Assembly: GCA_944320105.1 (NCBI GenBank)
Contig: CALUGA010000004.1
Coordinates: forward strand, 62,001 to 126,000
Length of the DNA: 64,000 nucleotides
Source: an uncultured Prevotella sp.
Lineage (GTDB): Bacteria; Bacteroidota; Bacteroidia; Bacteroidales; Bacteroidaceae
Reading direction: 5' to 3'
Shown piece after piece: positions 34,735 to 45,977 of this stretch; the stretch's first letter is position 1; each line of letters starts with the position of its first letter. The translations under genes were made by a program, and so were the position numbers. The notes below the pieces were generated by a model. It was not told the origin of the DNA and did not search any database. It saw only the letters and a list, made by a program, of their open reading frames with translations.

Positions 34735-36102
34735 TTACTTCTTTATGTTGGCCTCTTCGAGGTGGTAGCCATACTTCTTGTCGGCGGCCTTGAGCAGGTA
34801 GGCCACGCCGAGCGAAAGCACGGCTATGCCCGTGAATACGCACATGGGCAGCGTGTAGTCGTATACGTTGGTTGTCACCCCGCCTATGGTGGTGGTGCCT
34901 GTTATGCAATACTCGTCGAGGATGAAGCCGATGAGGGCCGGTATGCCCCACAGGCCGATGTTCTGAATGAAGAATATCAGGGCGTAGGCCGTGCCGAGCT
35001 GCTTCACGGGGAATATCTTGGCCACGCTCGGCCACATGGCCGACGGCACGAGCGAGAAGGCTATGCCCAGCACCACCATAAGCGCAATGGCCACCCACGG
35101 GGCGTGGATGAAGGGCAGGGCGTAGATGCAGTGGACGCAGATGAGCATCGAGGCTCCCAGCATCATTATTGAGGCTGCCTTGCCCCTGCGGTCGATCATG
35201 CCGCCAAACACGGGCGTGAGGAACAGCGCGCCCAGGGCGGGCAGGCCGGCAAACGTGCCTGCTATGGCCTCGCTAACCCCGTACTTGGTTATCATAAGCT
35301 CGGTGGCGAACTTCTGGAACGGGAACACGCACGAGTAGAACAGCACGCAGAGCAGGGCTATGAGCCAGAAGCCGGGGTTGCTCACCACGGCCACCACGTC
35401 CTTGAACGAGAACTTGTCTTCTGGCGACGACTCGGTGCTTATCTTAACCTGGCGGTCGAGCTTGCGGTCCATGAAAGTGAAGGCGAGGAACGACAGGAAA
35501 CCGCCCACCAGCACCACGCCGCCGATGAAGAGCGGCGTGTCGAGGCTGAAGCTGCGCGCCACGGGTATGGCCACGGCGTAGGCCACCTGCGAGCCTATGC
35601 GCGCCAGGGCCACCTGCACGCCCATGGCCAGGGCCACCTCCTTGCCGTTGAACCACTTGGCTATGATCTTGGTGACGGTGATGCCGCCCACCTCGGCGCC
35701 CACGCCGAACACTGAGTATCCGGCCGAGGCCATCAGCACGTCGAGCTTGTAGCCCATCACCGTTTCGGTGGTGCCGCCATACTGCGTTATGGCTATGTAT
35801 TCGGCTGCGGTGCCGCTAACCATGAGCACCGTGGCCAGTATGCCGGTGAAGCGTATGCCGAAGCGGTCGAGGATGAGGCCGCCCCATATCAGCATCAGCA
35901 GGAACACGTTGAGGAAGCTGTATGCTCCGGTGAACATTCCGAACTCGCTGCTTGTCCAGTGCAGCTGGCCTTCGAGCATGCCCTTGAGCGGGGCCATCAC
36001 GTCGTTTACGTAGTAGGCCGCCATCATCGTGAAGGCCACGATGAACAGGGCCGACCACCGGGCCCACGCCTTGTCGTTAAGTCTTGTTTCAGTGTATTCC
36101 AT
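34735..36102 (-). CDS. Major facilitator superfamily transporter
   Basis: 455 residues with 12 predicted membrane segments. The loop LILDRFGIRFTG between segments 2 and 3 and GGMIDRRGKAA in the second half are the two MFS signature loops. The substrate is unknown. It is the last gene of a reverse group with an S9 peptidase, yidC and pyrG; it starts 86 bases after the peptidase gene ends. A link to uptake of peptides released by the peptidase is conceivable but not shown. Confidence 0.85.
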   Translation of the reverse strand: MEYTETRLNDKAWARWSALFIVAFTMMAAYYVNDVMAPLKGMLEGQLHWTSSEFGMFTGAYSFLNVFLLMLIWGGLILDRFGIRFTGILATVLMVSGTAAEYIAITQYGGTTETVMGYKLDVLMASAGYSVFGVGAEVGGITVTKIIAKWFNGKEVALAMGVQVALARIGSQVAYAVAIPVARSFSLDTPLFIGGVVLVGGFLSFLAFTFMDRKLDRQVKISTESSPEDKFSFKDVVAVVSNPGFWLIALLCVLFYSCVFPFQKFATELMITKYGVSEAIAGTFAGLPALGALFLTPVFGGMIDRRGKAASIMMLGASMLICVHCIYALPFIHAPWVAIALMVVLGIAFSLVPSAMWPSVAKIFPVKQLGTAYALIFFIQNIGLWGIPALIGFILDEYCITGTTTIGGVTTNVYDYTLPMCVFTGIAVLSLGVAYLLKAADKKYGYHLEEANIKK

Positions 36103-36188
36103 TCTTTTCTTGTTGTTGTTTTGTGGGTTGTTGGATAATGGGAGTTGTGGGAGTTATGGGAGAACTGTGAGATTTGGGAGTGCTGGCG

Positions 36189-38369
36189 TCACTTCTTGAG
36201 CCAGCGGTCGAGCCAGCCGAAGAATGTGCGCTGCCACAGCACTCCATTCTGCGGCTTGAGCACCCAATGGTTCTCGTCGGGGAAGATGAGCAGCTCTGCC
36301 GGTATGCCGCGCATGCGGGCGGCGTTGAAGGCTCCCATGCCTTGGTTGTAGTTTATGCGGTAGTCTTTCTCGCCGTGGATGCAGAGTATGGGCGTGTCCC
36401 ACTTGTCCACAAACTTGTGGGGCGAGTTTTCGTAGGTCTTGCGGGCTGCCTCGCCGAGCGGCTTGTTCCAGTAGGCGTCGCCATACTCCCAGTTGCTGAA
36501 CCATGCCTCCTCGGTGTCGGTGTACATCGACTCGAGGTTGAACGCCCCGTCGTGGGCTATGAAGCACTTGAAGCGCCCGTCGTGGTGGCCTGCAAGGTAG
36601 TAAACGCTGAATCCTCCGAAGCTCGCGCCAACGGCACCAAGGCGGTTGGGGTCTACGAAGGGCAGGTTCTGGGCGGCGTCGTCAATGGCGGCGAGGTAGT
36701 CGTCCATGCACTGGCCGGTCCAGTCGCCGCTCACTTGCTCGTTCCACTCATGGCCGAAGCCGGGCAGTCCGTGGCGGTTGGGGGCAACTATTACGTAGCC
36801 GTTGGCCGCCATTATCTGGAAGTTCCACCTGTAGCTCCACGACTGGCTCACCGGCGTTTGCGGCCCGCCCTCGCAGAAGAGCAGCGTGGGGTATTTCTTG
36901 TTGGGGTCGAAGTTGGCCGGCAGGATTATCCAGCAAAGCATCTGCTTGCCGTCGGTGGTCTTTACCCAGCGCTGCTGCACCTTGCCCGTGGCTATCTGGC
37001 TGAGTATGTGCTTGTTCTCTTTTGTCACCTGCTCCACCTTCGTCTTCTTTGGCTCCTTGCCTGGTTTGACGATGTAGATGTCGGTAGGCACGCTCATGCT
37101 CTGGCGCAGCGCCAGCAGCTTGTTGCCGTCGTTGGCCGGGGCTATCGATACGTAGTCGGCCCAGTCGTCGGTAATCTGGCGCACTTCGCCCCGCAGGTTG
37201 GTCTGGTAGATGTTTACGCAGCCGTGCCATACGCCGATGAACGAGAGCGTCTCGGAGTCGGCGTTCCAGCAGAATGCGTCTACGTTTGAGTCGAAGCTCT
37301 CGGTGACGTAGGTCTTCGTCTTGGTCGCTACATTGTATATGCAGAGGCGGTTGCGGTCGGCCTCGTAGCCGTCGCGCGCCATGCTTTGCCACGCTATGTA
37401 TTTCCCGTCGGGCGAGAACTGCGGGTTGGTGTCGTATCCCGGGTTGTTCTTCAGGTTCTCCTCGCTGTTCATCGGTTGGTCCTTCATCGAGCGGGTTGGG
37501 TCGGCAGTCACGGGCTTGTAGCCCTCGGGCTTGCACAGGTTTACCGTGGCCTTGCTCTCAATGTCGTATAGGTATATGTCCGCGTCGGTCGATATGGCGT
37601 ACTGCAGGCCCGTCTTCTTGCGGCAGGTGTAGGCTATCTGCTTCGAGTCGCGGCTCCAGTTGAGCTGCTCTATGCCGCCAAACGGTGCCATGGGGCATTC
37701 GTAAGGCTCGCCCTCCATTATGTCTTCGCCCTCGGTGATGCCGCTTGCAGTGACGTTGGCCACGAAGGGGTGGGGTATAGTCTCAACGTAGTGGTCCCAG
37801 TGGCGGTACATCAAGTCGGTGGCAAGCCGGCCCGTGGCCAGTGGCAGGTCGTCGGGGTTCTTCTTTATTACGCCGTTGTAGGGGATAGACTTTATAAGTA
37901 TCACCTTTGTGCCGTCGGGCGAGAACTTGAACGCCTCTACCTTTCCGCCCGAGTTGGTGAGCTGCTGGCGGTTGGTGCCATCGGCGTTCATGGCCCATAC
38001 CTCGCCGCCGCTGAGGTAGGCTATGCGGCGGCCTTGCTCTATCCAGGCGGGGTCGGTCTCGCTTGCGGCGGCCGTGGTAAGCTGGCGGTTGTTCTTTCCG
38101 TCGGCGTCAACAAGGCACAGCACTTGGCGCCCTTTGTTTTCCTTCACGCTGTAGTAGCCCACTTGGTAGGCTATCTGCTTGCCGTCGGGCGATGCCGTGG
38201 CGGTGGCTATGCGCCCCATGGCCCAAAGGGCTTCGGGGGTCATCAGTCCGCTCTCCACCTTTATGTCGCTTTTGCCGATGCTCGCGGACGGCGTTTCCTG
38301 CGCGTTGCCGGCTATGGCCAGCAGCGCGGCAGCAGTCATTGCTGTCAGTCTGTTCATTGTTATTGGCAT
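36189..38369 (-). CDS. S9-family serine peptidase (DPP/prolyl-oligopeptidase type)
   Basis: 726 residues: signal peptide (MNRLTAMTAAALLAIAGNAQ), a seven-bladed propeller region (about 55-440, with repeated SPDGK strands), then an alpha/beta hydrolase. The nucleophile is Ser583 in GASFGG, the acid probably Asp in HGEKDYRI, and the base His in DENHWVL. Such enzymes cut short peptides in the periplasm; related Bacteroidetes and Porphyromonas DPP enzymes remove N-terminal dipeptides. The start may be 38369 or 38357; only the second gives a compact signal peptide. It lies 67 bases behind yidC. Confidence 0.9.
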   Translation of the reverse strand: MPITMNRLTAMTAAALLAIAGNAQETPSASIGKSDIKVESGLMTPEALWAMGRIATATASPDGKQIAYQVGYYSVKENKGRQVLCLVDADGKNNRQLTTAAASETDPAWIEQGRRIAYLSGGEVWAMNADGTNRQQLTNSGGKVEAFKFSPDGTKVILIKSIPYNGVIKKNPDDLPLATGRLATDLMYRHWDHYVETIPHPFVANVTASGITEGEDIMEGEPYECPMAPFGGIEQLNWSRDSKQIAYTCRKKTGLQYAISTDADIYLYDIESKATVNLCKPEGYKPVTADPTRSMKDQPMNSEENLKNNPGYDTNPQFSPDGKYIAWQSMARDGYEADRNRLCIYNVATKTKTYVTESFDSNVDAFCWNADSETLSFIGVWHGCVNIYQTNLRGEVRQITDDWADYVSIAPANDGNKLLALRQSMSVPTDIYIVKPGKEPKKTKVEQVTKENKHILSQIATGKVQQRWVKTTDGKQMLCWIILPANFDPNKKYPTLLFCEGGPQTPVSQSWSYRWNFQIMAANGYVIVAPNRHGLPGFGHEWNEQVSGDWTGQCMDDYLAAIDDAAQNLPFVDPNRLGAVGASFGGFSVYYLAGHHDGRFKCFIAHDGAFNLESMYTDTEEAWFSNWEYGDAYWNKPLGEAARKTYENSPHKFVDKWDTPILCIHGEKDYRINYNQGMGAFNAARMRGIPAELLIFPDENHWVLKPQNGVLWQRTFFGWLDRWLKK

Positions 38370-38436
38370 TTAGTTTACGTGGCAAGGGCGCCCACAGAGG
38401 AACGCCCTTGCCACTTGGTTGCATTGTTGTCTTATG

Positions 38437-40323
38437 TCATTTTCTCCTGCCTTGCTCGCGCATCTTCTGCATCTCGGCGGCCTGCCGTTGCAGTTCTTCC
38501 AGGCGGGCGGCCATGCCGCTCATCTTCTTGGGGTTGTTCTTGTTCTCCTGGTAGCGCGCTTCGAGTATGGCGAGCAGCTTCTCGTCGTTGGTCGTCTTGC
38601 GCAGCAGCCACATTATGGCGGCGCTGAAGAAGAGCGATATGAAGTAATAGAAGTTAAGCCCGGCGGAGTAGTCGTTGAAGATGAAGAAGAACATCAGGGG
38701 CATGATGTACATCATCCACTGCATCATCTTCATCTGCTCGGCCTGCTGGCCCACCATCTGGTCGCGCTGTTGGCGCATGCTCATTATGGAGTAGAGCACG
38801 TTGGCCACGCAGAAGAGGATGCAGGTGAGGCTCAGGTGGTCGCCTATGAGCCAGATGTTCTTGTTCCACTCAATGATGGGGTCGTAGGTAGAGAGGTCGC
38901 TTATCCACAGGAAGCTCTCGCCTCGGAGCTGTATTGCGTTAGGCACGAAGTTGAACATGGCCACCCAGATAGGCATCTGTATGAGCACGGGCAGGCAGCC
39001 GCTCAGCGGGCTTACGCCATACTTGGCGTACATCGACATCATTGCCTGCTGCTTCATCATCTGGTCTTCGGGCTTGTCGTACTGCTTGGTGGCCTCCTCT
39101 ATTTTCGGCCTGAGCACGCGCATCTTGGCCGAGCTCATGTAGCTTTTCTTCACGAGGGGGTAGGTTATGACCTTTAGCAGGAGCGTGATGAGTATGAGCA
39201 CGATGCCCATGTTGAACCCAAGGCCCGTGAGCCAGTCGAAAACGTAGAGCGTGAACCAGCGGTTGATGATGCGGAAGAGCGGCCACCCGAGGTAGACGAG
39301 CTTCTGAAGGTCAAGCTCCTTGCCCGAAGCGCTCTCTTTCTCCACGCTTTGCAGCAGGCGGAAGTCGTTCGGCCCTATGTACATCTCCATCACCGTGGGC
39401 TTTGCGCCGGTAGGGTCGAAGAAAGTCTTGAGCTTGGCCTTGTATTGCTTGAGGTAGCCCGAGCCTTTCTCTTGCGGTATGCTTGTGAGGAGCGAGTTGG
39501 CCGCGAAGTCGTCCTTGGATATCAGCACTGCGCTGAAGAACTGGTTTTTGAAGGCCACCCAGTCGAGCTTCTCTTCTATCTGTTCGTCCTCTTCGGCCGA
39601 TGTCTCGCTCAGGTAGTCGGTGCCGCCTTCCTTTTCCTTGTAGGTAAGCGTGGCGTAGCGGTTCTCGAAAGTGAATCCCTTTTCCTGCTGGCGGCAGAGG
39701 TCTGTCCACTCCACGTCCATCTGGTTATAGTTGGGGGCGAACAATCCGCCAAGCCCCTTTGCCTGCACCGAGAGGCGCAGCATGTAGTCCTTGCCGAGCG
39801 TGTAGTCAAGGATTACGGCCCCGCCGTTGCCTGCCTCGGCCGTCATGGTTACGGTGGAGTCGGTGACGTTGGTCGGTGTGAAGTAAAGGTCTTGCGTTAT
39901 TATGTTGGTGGTCTTGCCCGCAAGCATGAAGTTCAGGCTCTGTTCGTTGCCCTCAAAGAGGGTAACGTCGTCGGCCCCGTTGCGGTCCTTGAAGCCCATG
40001 ATGCGCGCTTTCTTGATCACGCCGCCCTTGGTGTCGAGCGTCAGTTCGAGGCTGTTGTTGCGCAGCACCACTTGCTCGTTCTTGCCGTTGAGGGCTTTGT
40101 GGAACAGCGCGGTGGTGTCGGCCTTGGCCAGTGCGGCGGCTTTTGCCTTGCGGTTAGCCTCGGCCAGCTTCTGTTCCTGCTCGGCCTGCTGCTTCAGGGC
40201 GTTCTCAATGGAGTCCTGCTGTCGCTGCATGGCTATCTGCTCTTCCGAAGGCTTAACGTACCATCCGTAGCCCAGGAGGAGCAAGGCCATCAGTATGAGG
40301 CCGATTGTCGTGTTCTTGTTCAT
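38437..40323 (-). CDS. yidC: Membrane protein insertase YidC
   Basis: 628 residues. N-terminal membrane anchor (about 6-22), a large periplasmic beta domain (about 60-345), then the conserved five-helix insertase core (LVKKSYMSSAKMRVLRPKIEE, KYGVSPLSGCLPVLIQMPIWVAMF, MWLLRKT). It inserts proteins into the inner membrane with or without SecYEG. There is a Met/Gln/Lys-rich C-terminal tail. It lies 39 bases after pyrG, a gene order I associate with Bacteroidales. Confidence 0.96.
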   Translation of the reverse strand: MNKNTTIGLILMALLLLGYGWYVKPSEEQIAMQRQQDSIENALKQQAEQEQKLAEANRKAKAAALAKADTTALFHKALNGKNEQVVLRNNSLELTLDTKGGVIKKARIMGFKDRNGADDVTLFEGNEQSLNFMLAGKTTNIITQDLYFTPTNVTDSTVTMTAEAGNGGAVILDYTLGKDYMLRLSVQAKGLGGLFAPNYNQMDVEWTDLCRQQEKGFTFENRYATLTYKEKEGGTDYLSETSAEEDEQIEEKLDWVAFKNQFFSAVLISKDDFAANSLLTSIPQEKGSGYLKQYKAKLKTFFDPTGAKPTVMEMYIGPNDFRLLQSVEKESASGKELDLQKLVYLGWPLFRIINRWFTLYVFDWLTGLGFNMGIVLILITLLLKVITYPLVKKSYMSSAKMRVLRPKIEEATKQYDKPEDQMMKQQAMMSMYAKYGVSPLSGCLPVLIQMPIWVAMFNFVPNAIQLRGESFLWISDLSTYDPIIEWNKNIWLIGDHLSLTCILFCVANVLYSIMSMRQQRDQMVGQQAEQMKMMQWMMYIMPLMFFFIFNDYSAGLNFYYFISLFFSAAIMWLLRKTTNDEKLLAILEARYQENKNNPKKMSGMAARLEELQRQAAEMQKMREQGRRK

Positions 40324-40362
40324 GTCGTTATGCTGTTTGTCTTTTGTTGGTTGTGCCTGGCT

Positions 40363-42039
<1,677 letters not shown>

Positions 42040-42144
42040 CTAAAAAAACTGGATACGGCAAAGAATCGCCCCACAATTAACTGCCGTGGCGGTGCTCTTG
42101 GCTCTTTTTGGTAGTGGCGTCACCTTTTTTTCGTTTTTAATGCC

Positions 42145-42152
42145 TATCTTTG
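42145..42152 (+). promoter_or_regulatory. Bacteroidetes -7 box (TATCTTTG) for the DUF3078 gene
   Basis: TATCTTTG lies 70 bases before ATG 42223, divergent from the pyrG box. Confidence 0.5.
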
Positions 42153-42222
42153 CATTCTGTAATGCTTAGGGCGGCCGGGGCGTGTGCCTGCAAGCGGTCT
42201 GCCCGCCTCAACGGATTGTCGG

Positions 42223-43524
42223 ATGAAACTTAGATATGCCATATTTCTGGTGATTGTGGCGGCCTTGTACGCCGAGGCTGCGGCACAGCGCCCCCGTAGG
42301 CAGCGGCCAGTGGCCGACTCGTCGCGGGTGGTGCAGGCTTACGTGGACTCGCTCCGCCAGAGCTTCAGGCGGCTCGACTCCGTGGCTGCGATGCGCTCCG
42401 CCCACGGCCAACAGGCTATTGACGGCCGCTTTTACCGCCTCTTCGCCCCGCTCACTTTCTACCATTCGCCTGCGGCAAAGGCCATGGGGGCCGATTCTGC
42501 CTCCACTTCCGGCGACTCCTTGGCCAACGCCGTTGACGCTGCCTTGCTCCGCGTTTACCTCAGCAGGCCTGAGCTTGTGGGCGGAACGGAGACCGCCCTG
42601 CGCCGCGCCGGCTCCATACGCAACGACATCATGGACGAGCCGATGCGCCAGGACTTCGACATCACTGAGCACGACGACCCGCTGCCCGACGTCTCGGTGT
42701 ACGCCCCGACGCAGGTCATGGTGAAGAAGCCAAACTTCTGGACGTTCGGTGGCGACGGCAACCTGCAGCTGCTGCAGAACTATGTGTCGGACAACTGGTA
42801 CAAGGGGGGCGAGAGCAACTACTCAATGGTGGGCGACCTTACGCTCACGGCCAACTACAACAACAAGAGCCGCGTGAAGTTTGAAAACAAGCTTGAGATG
42901 AAGCTGGGCTTCCAGACCTCGCAGGACGACACGCTCCATAAGTTCAAGACCAACAACGACATGATTCGCTACACCGGCAAGCTGGGCTTGCAGGCAAAGA
43001 ACAACTGGTACTACACCATACAGCTGCTGGCCTACACGCAGTTTACGCAGGGCCTGAAGAGCAACGACGAGAAGGTGTATTCCGACTTCATGTCGCCTTT
43101 TAACCTCAACGTGGGTCTCGGTATGGACTACTCCGTGGCCACGAAGAACAACCGCCTGAAGGGCAGCGTAAACCTCTCGGCCCTTGCCTTCAACTTCCTA
43201 TACGTGGGCCGCAAGAACCTCGCGGGCAGCTACGGCGTGGTGGGCGACCACCATACCAAGGAGGACTTCGGTTCGCAAGTCACCGTTGACCTTACCTGGC
43301 AGATAACCGACCAGATAAAATGGAAGTCGCGCTTCTACGGCTATACCACGTACAAGCGCGTGCAGATGGAGTGGGAGAACACCATCACGCTCAACATCGT
43401 GAAGTACATCAGCACCAACATCTTCCTATACCCGCGCTTCGACGACGGCGGCAACTACGATGAGAACCTTGGCTACTGGCAGTTCAAGGAATATTGCTCG
43501 CTCGGTTTCTCGTATGATTTCTGA
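42223..43524 (+). CDS. DUF3078 family outer-membrane-like protein
   Basis: 433 residues from ATG 42223, which gives a signal peptide (MKLRYAIFLVIVAALYAEAAAQ). About residues 20-175 are Ala/Arg-rich and variable. From about 180 (KKPNFWTFGGDGNLQLLQNYVSDNWYKGGESN) to the end lies the DUF3078 region with alternating strands, ending in YDF, as in a small outer-membrane barrel. Function unknown; members are found throughout Bacteroidetes. It stands alone between divergent pyrG and a convergent SUFU gene. Confidence 0.85.
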   Translation: MKLRYAIFLVIVAALYAEAAAQRPRRQRPVADSSRVVQAYVDSLRQSFRRLDSVAAMRSAHGQQAIDGRFYRLFAPLTFYHSPAAKAMGADSASTSGDSLANAVDAALLRVYLSRPELVGGTETALRRAGSIRNDIMDEPMRQDFDITEHDDPLPDVSVYAPTQVMVKKPNFWTFGGDGNLQLLQNYVSDNWYKGGESNYSMVGDLTLTANYNNKSRVKFENKLEMKLGFQTSQDDTLHKFKTNNDMIRYTGKLGLQAKNNWYYTIQLLAYTQFTQGLKSNDEKVYSDFMSPFNLNVGLGMDYSVATKNNRLKGSVNLSALAFNFLYVGRKNLAGSYGVVGDHHTKEDFGSQVTVDLTWQITDQIKWKSRFYGYTTYKRVQMEWENTITLNIVKYISTNIFLYPRFDDGGNYDENLGYWQFKEYCSLGFSYDF

Positions 43525-43562
43525 CGGTGCGCACGTCTCCCCGCGCGTCTTGTTCCTTGCTT

Positions 43563-43791
43563 AACCTAAAATCGGTCAATAGGTCACCTGACACTTGTTT
43601 TTGGTTTATGTCGGGCTTTCCAAACGATTCCATCCTCTTGTCGGCATCTTGCCAGCCGCTTTGTCTCGATGTAGAGACGTGGCGCGCCGCGTTTCTGCCA
43701 CTGCACCTTCGATAAAGGCGGAGCCAATCTGCACAACAATAGAATGAAATCATTTTGGACTTTATTGGCCGATTTGGGTTCCACCAATCCA
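43563..43791 (-). mobile_element. Miniature inverted-repeat element, diverged copy C
   Basis: Read on the reverse strand it follows copies A and E from AACCCAAATCGGCC through TGTGCAGATTGGCT, GAGACAAAGCGGC and GGATGGAATCGTTTGGAAAG to a worn right end. The middle differs by a stretch containing GGCGCGCCACGTCTCTAC, shared with partial copy D. Confidence 0.65.
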
Positions 43792-43816
43792 TAATCCCGC
43801 CTCCCCCTGGCGCGCC

Positions 43817-45082
43817 TTACCCCGGAAACTCTTCCGTTGGCGGCGCAATCTGCCTGAAGTGGCGCAGCAGTGCCTCGGCGTATTCGCGTGCGCGCCCTTC
43901 GGGCGAGGTGGCTTCGGGCATCCCGCCGTTGCGGAAGAGCACCTTGAGTATGTTGTCGCCGTGTAGTTCTATGGTTTGCAGCAGTCGTGTTTCCCATTTG
44001 TTTGTGAACACCATTTGCAGGAATCCGATGGAGTATCCAGTGGGCAGGTCAGTCCGTGTGGGTTGTTGCAGGTCGGGCAGGGGGTGGGCGTAGGCCATGC
44101 CCATGGCCTCGGTCGATGGGGCGGGCGGCTCGTCGAACCTCAATGTACGCCCGGCTAATGACACCGTGCTGTGCAGTTCCGGCTCTTGGGCGAACACCCT
44201 TAGGTAGTCGGCGGGCCAGTCGTTCTCCTTTCGCCAGTGGCCTTTTCCCGTCACGTTCCATTCCGGCGGGAGGTATACTATGTATTCCGCGCGGTTTTCC
44301 ATCTCTCCATCGATATACTCTTTGTACGGCACTTGCATGGGATACGCTCCCGCGCCGATGGTACACAGGGTGTAGTAGGGCCTCTCTTCAGAGGGTTTTA
44401 TTACGGCTATGTCTATTCTCACGTTGGTAAAGTACTTGTCGTGGACAATGGTGTCGGGCTGCCCAAAGCGGGCTGCTATGAACTCCTCCATCGCCGCCCG
44501 CTCCTCTGTGGAGTATAAGTAGGGCTGCATCTCGGGCACCATGCCGTGGGCAGCGAGCCACCAGTGGTGAAGCAGGTGGTTGCGGCACCGGCCTGGGTTG
44601 TCCGTGGGCAGCACGAAGTCGATAGTGTTTCCTTCGGTGTCGATGATGCCGATGGTTATGGACCGCTTGTAGAACCATATCAGCCTTATATCCCTCCATG
44701 GCCAGCCAATGCTGTCGGTGTATCGCCCCTGCCCGTCGCGGGCCACGTAGTACAGGCCGTTCTTGTCGGTGCGGAGCATTCCACCGTACTTTTTGACAAT
44801 GTTGTAGTCAGAGAATGCCGCATATATGAAGTATGCAGGCAGCAGCACGGCAATCTCAATCACCAGGAACGTTGGCAGCCAACTGTGGTAGAAAAAGCAC
44901 AGCCCTATTGCGATGAGCGTCAGGGTGAGCATTATGGCCATAAATATAGGTTGGCTGTTCAGTGAGTGAATCGTGCATGGCACGGCATAGTGCCATCGCG
45001 ACTGCGGCAGCACAAACAGTATGGCATCGCCGCCGGGCGGCAAGTCCATGTGCTTAAGGTCTCTCCATCTTACTTTTTCCAT
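43817..45082 (-). CDS. Membrane-anchored SUFU-domain protein
   Basis: 421 residues. Two membrane helices (about 47-65 and 68-90) follow a short N-terminal stretch; then a small beta-rich region (about 95-165) that looks like a bacterial PH-type domain; then, from about 200, a suppressor-of-fused domain (YFTNVRIDIAVIKPSEERPYYTLCTIGAG, AEYIVYLPPEWN, WPADYLRVFA, YSIGFLQMVFTNKWETRL). In bacteria, free SUFU domains are known mostly as immunity proteins against secreted toxins; here it is joined to a membrane anchor, and no toxin gene is adjacent. The role is therefore open. Miniature elements lie on both sides. Confidence 0.75.
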   Translation of the reverse strand: MEKVRWRDLKHMDLPPGGDAILFVLPQSRWHYAVPCTIHSLNSQPIFMAIMLTLTLIAIGLCFFYHSWLPTFLVIEIAVLLPAYFIYAAFSDYNIVKKYGGMLRTDKNGLYYVARDGQGRYTDSIGWPWRDIRLIWFYKRSITIGIIDTEGNTIDFVLPTDNPGRCRNHLLHHWWLAAHGMVPEMQPYLYSTEERAAMEEFIAARFGQPDTIVHDKYFTNVRIDIAVIKPSEERPYYTLCTIGAGAYPMQVPYKEYIDGEMENRAEYIVYLPPEWNVTGKGHWRKENDWPADYLRVFAQEPELHSTVSLAGRTLRFDEPPAPSTEAMGMAYAHPLPDLQQPTRTDLPTGYSIGFLQMVFTNKWETRLLQTIELHGDNILKVLFRNGGMPEATSPEGRAREYAEALLRHFRQIAPPTEEFPG

Positions 45083-45095
45083 GCTTACGTTTTTC

Positions 45096-45212
45096 CCAAA
45101 TCGGGCGTTGGAGTCTAAAATGATTTCATTCTGTTGCCGTGCAGATTGGCTGTCGCCTTTGTAGAACGTACTGTGGTAGAGACGTGGCGCGCCGCGTCTC
45201 TACGTCGTGACA
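45096..45212 (+). mobile_element. Miniature inverted-repeat element, partial copy D
   Basis: Starts CCCAAATCGGGCGTTGGAG, continues GTGCAGATTGGCTGTCGCC, then a hairpin (GTAGAGACG with CGTCTCTAC) and breaks off. It fills the left half of the 304-base gap 45083-45386; in the rest I see nothing. Confidence 0.6.
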
Positions 45213-45386
45213 AGCATCCCCCGTGCGGGTGCAACGTGCGCATCGCCCCCGTGTCTTGACGGCAAGGAGCATTGCGGCAGTGGCAGCGCATGAGCAGCCC
45301 AATGCGGACTTGCGCGCCTGTCCGTTCGTAGGTGGCGAGCGGGCGGGCGCGCAAGCAGCTTGCATGAGCAGCGGCGGGGTATGGGA

Positions 45387-45794
45387 TTATTTCTTGGCTT
45401 CCTCCATGTCGCCCTCTATGTAGAGGCGCGTCATTTCCACTGCGCCGTTGGTCCTGATGGTTATCGACTTCTTGAAGTGGCCCGGAAAGCGGCCTGCGCC
45501 GTTGTATGTCACCTTTATCTTGCCTTTCTGGCCGGGCATCACGGGAGCCTTGGTGTATTCAGGCACGGTGCAGCCGCAGCTGGCCACGGCCTGGTTTATT
45601 ATGAGCGGGGCGCCGCCAACGTTGGTGTAGGTGAACTCGCACGACACCTTGGGCGACGACTCTGAGAACTTGCCGAAGTTGTGGGTGGTCTTGTCAAACT
45701 TGATTTGTGCCTGCTTCTTGTCGCCTGCCTGCTGGGCCAAGGCCATCGTTAGGCAGCATACGAGCATAGCCGACAATAGTAATACTTTCTTCAT
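45387..45794 (-). CDS. DUF1573 family secreted protein
   Basis: 135 residues from ATG 45794, which gives a signal peptide cut after LAQ; a longer start is upstream of the promoter-based estimate. The DUF1573 immunoglobulin-like domain fills the rest: THNFGKFSESSPKVSCEFTYTNVGGAPL and VASCGCTVPEYTKAPVMPGQKG, with the conserved CGC motif. It is probably periplasmic. Its function is unknown; the family is abundant in Bacteroidetes. It is monocistronic. Confidence 0.9.
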   Translation of the reverse strand: MKKVLLLSAMLVCCLTMALAQQAGDKKQAQIKFDKTTHNFGKFSESSPKVSCEFTYTNVGGAPLIINQAVASCGCTVPEYTKAPVMPGQKGKIKVTYNGAGRFPGHFKKSITIRTNGAVEMTRLYIEGDMEEAKK

Positions 45795-45824
45795 ATCCGC
45801 TGTGTTTGTTTTGTTTATCCGGCG

Positions 45825-45832
45825 CAAATTTA
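45825..45832 (-). promoter_or_regulatory. Bacteroidetes -7 box (TAAATTTG) for the DUF1573 gene
   Basis: TAAATTTG on the reverse strand lies 31 bases before ATG 45794. Confidence 0.55.
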
Positions 45833-45977
45833 CCCCATTTCCGTCGGTTTTGTATGCATTGGGCGCGTTATTTTTTATAAATTAACACATTGTGAGGGCA
45901 TAAAGGTATAGTTGCAACAGCGGTGCGAGGCCATGAGGAGCGCCGCTGTTGCAAATGGATATTTGTGCAAGGTATTG

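Noticed and set aside
42184-42222. Longer start for the DUF3078 protein
   Set aside because: It would put 13 residues before a clear signal peptide; ATG 42223 is the natural start.
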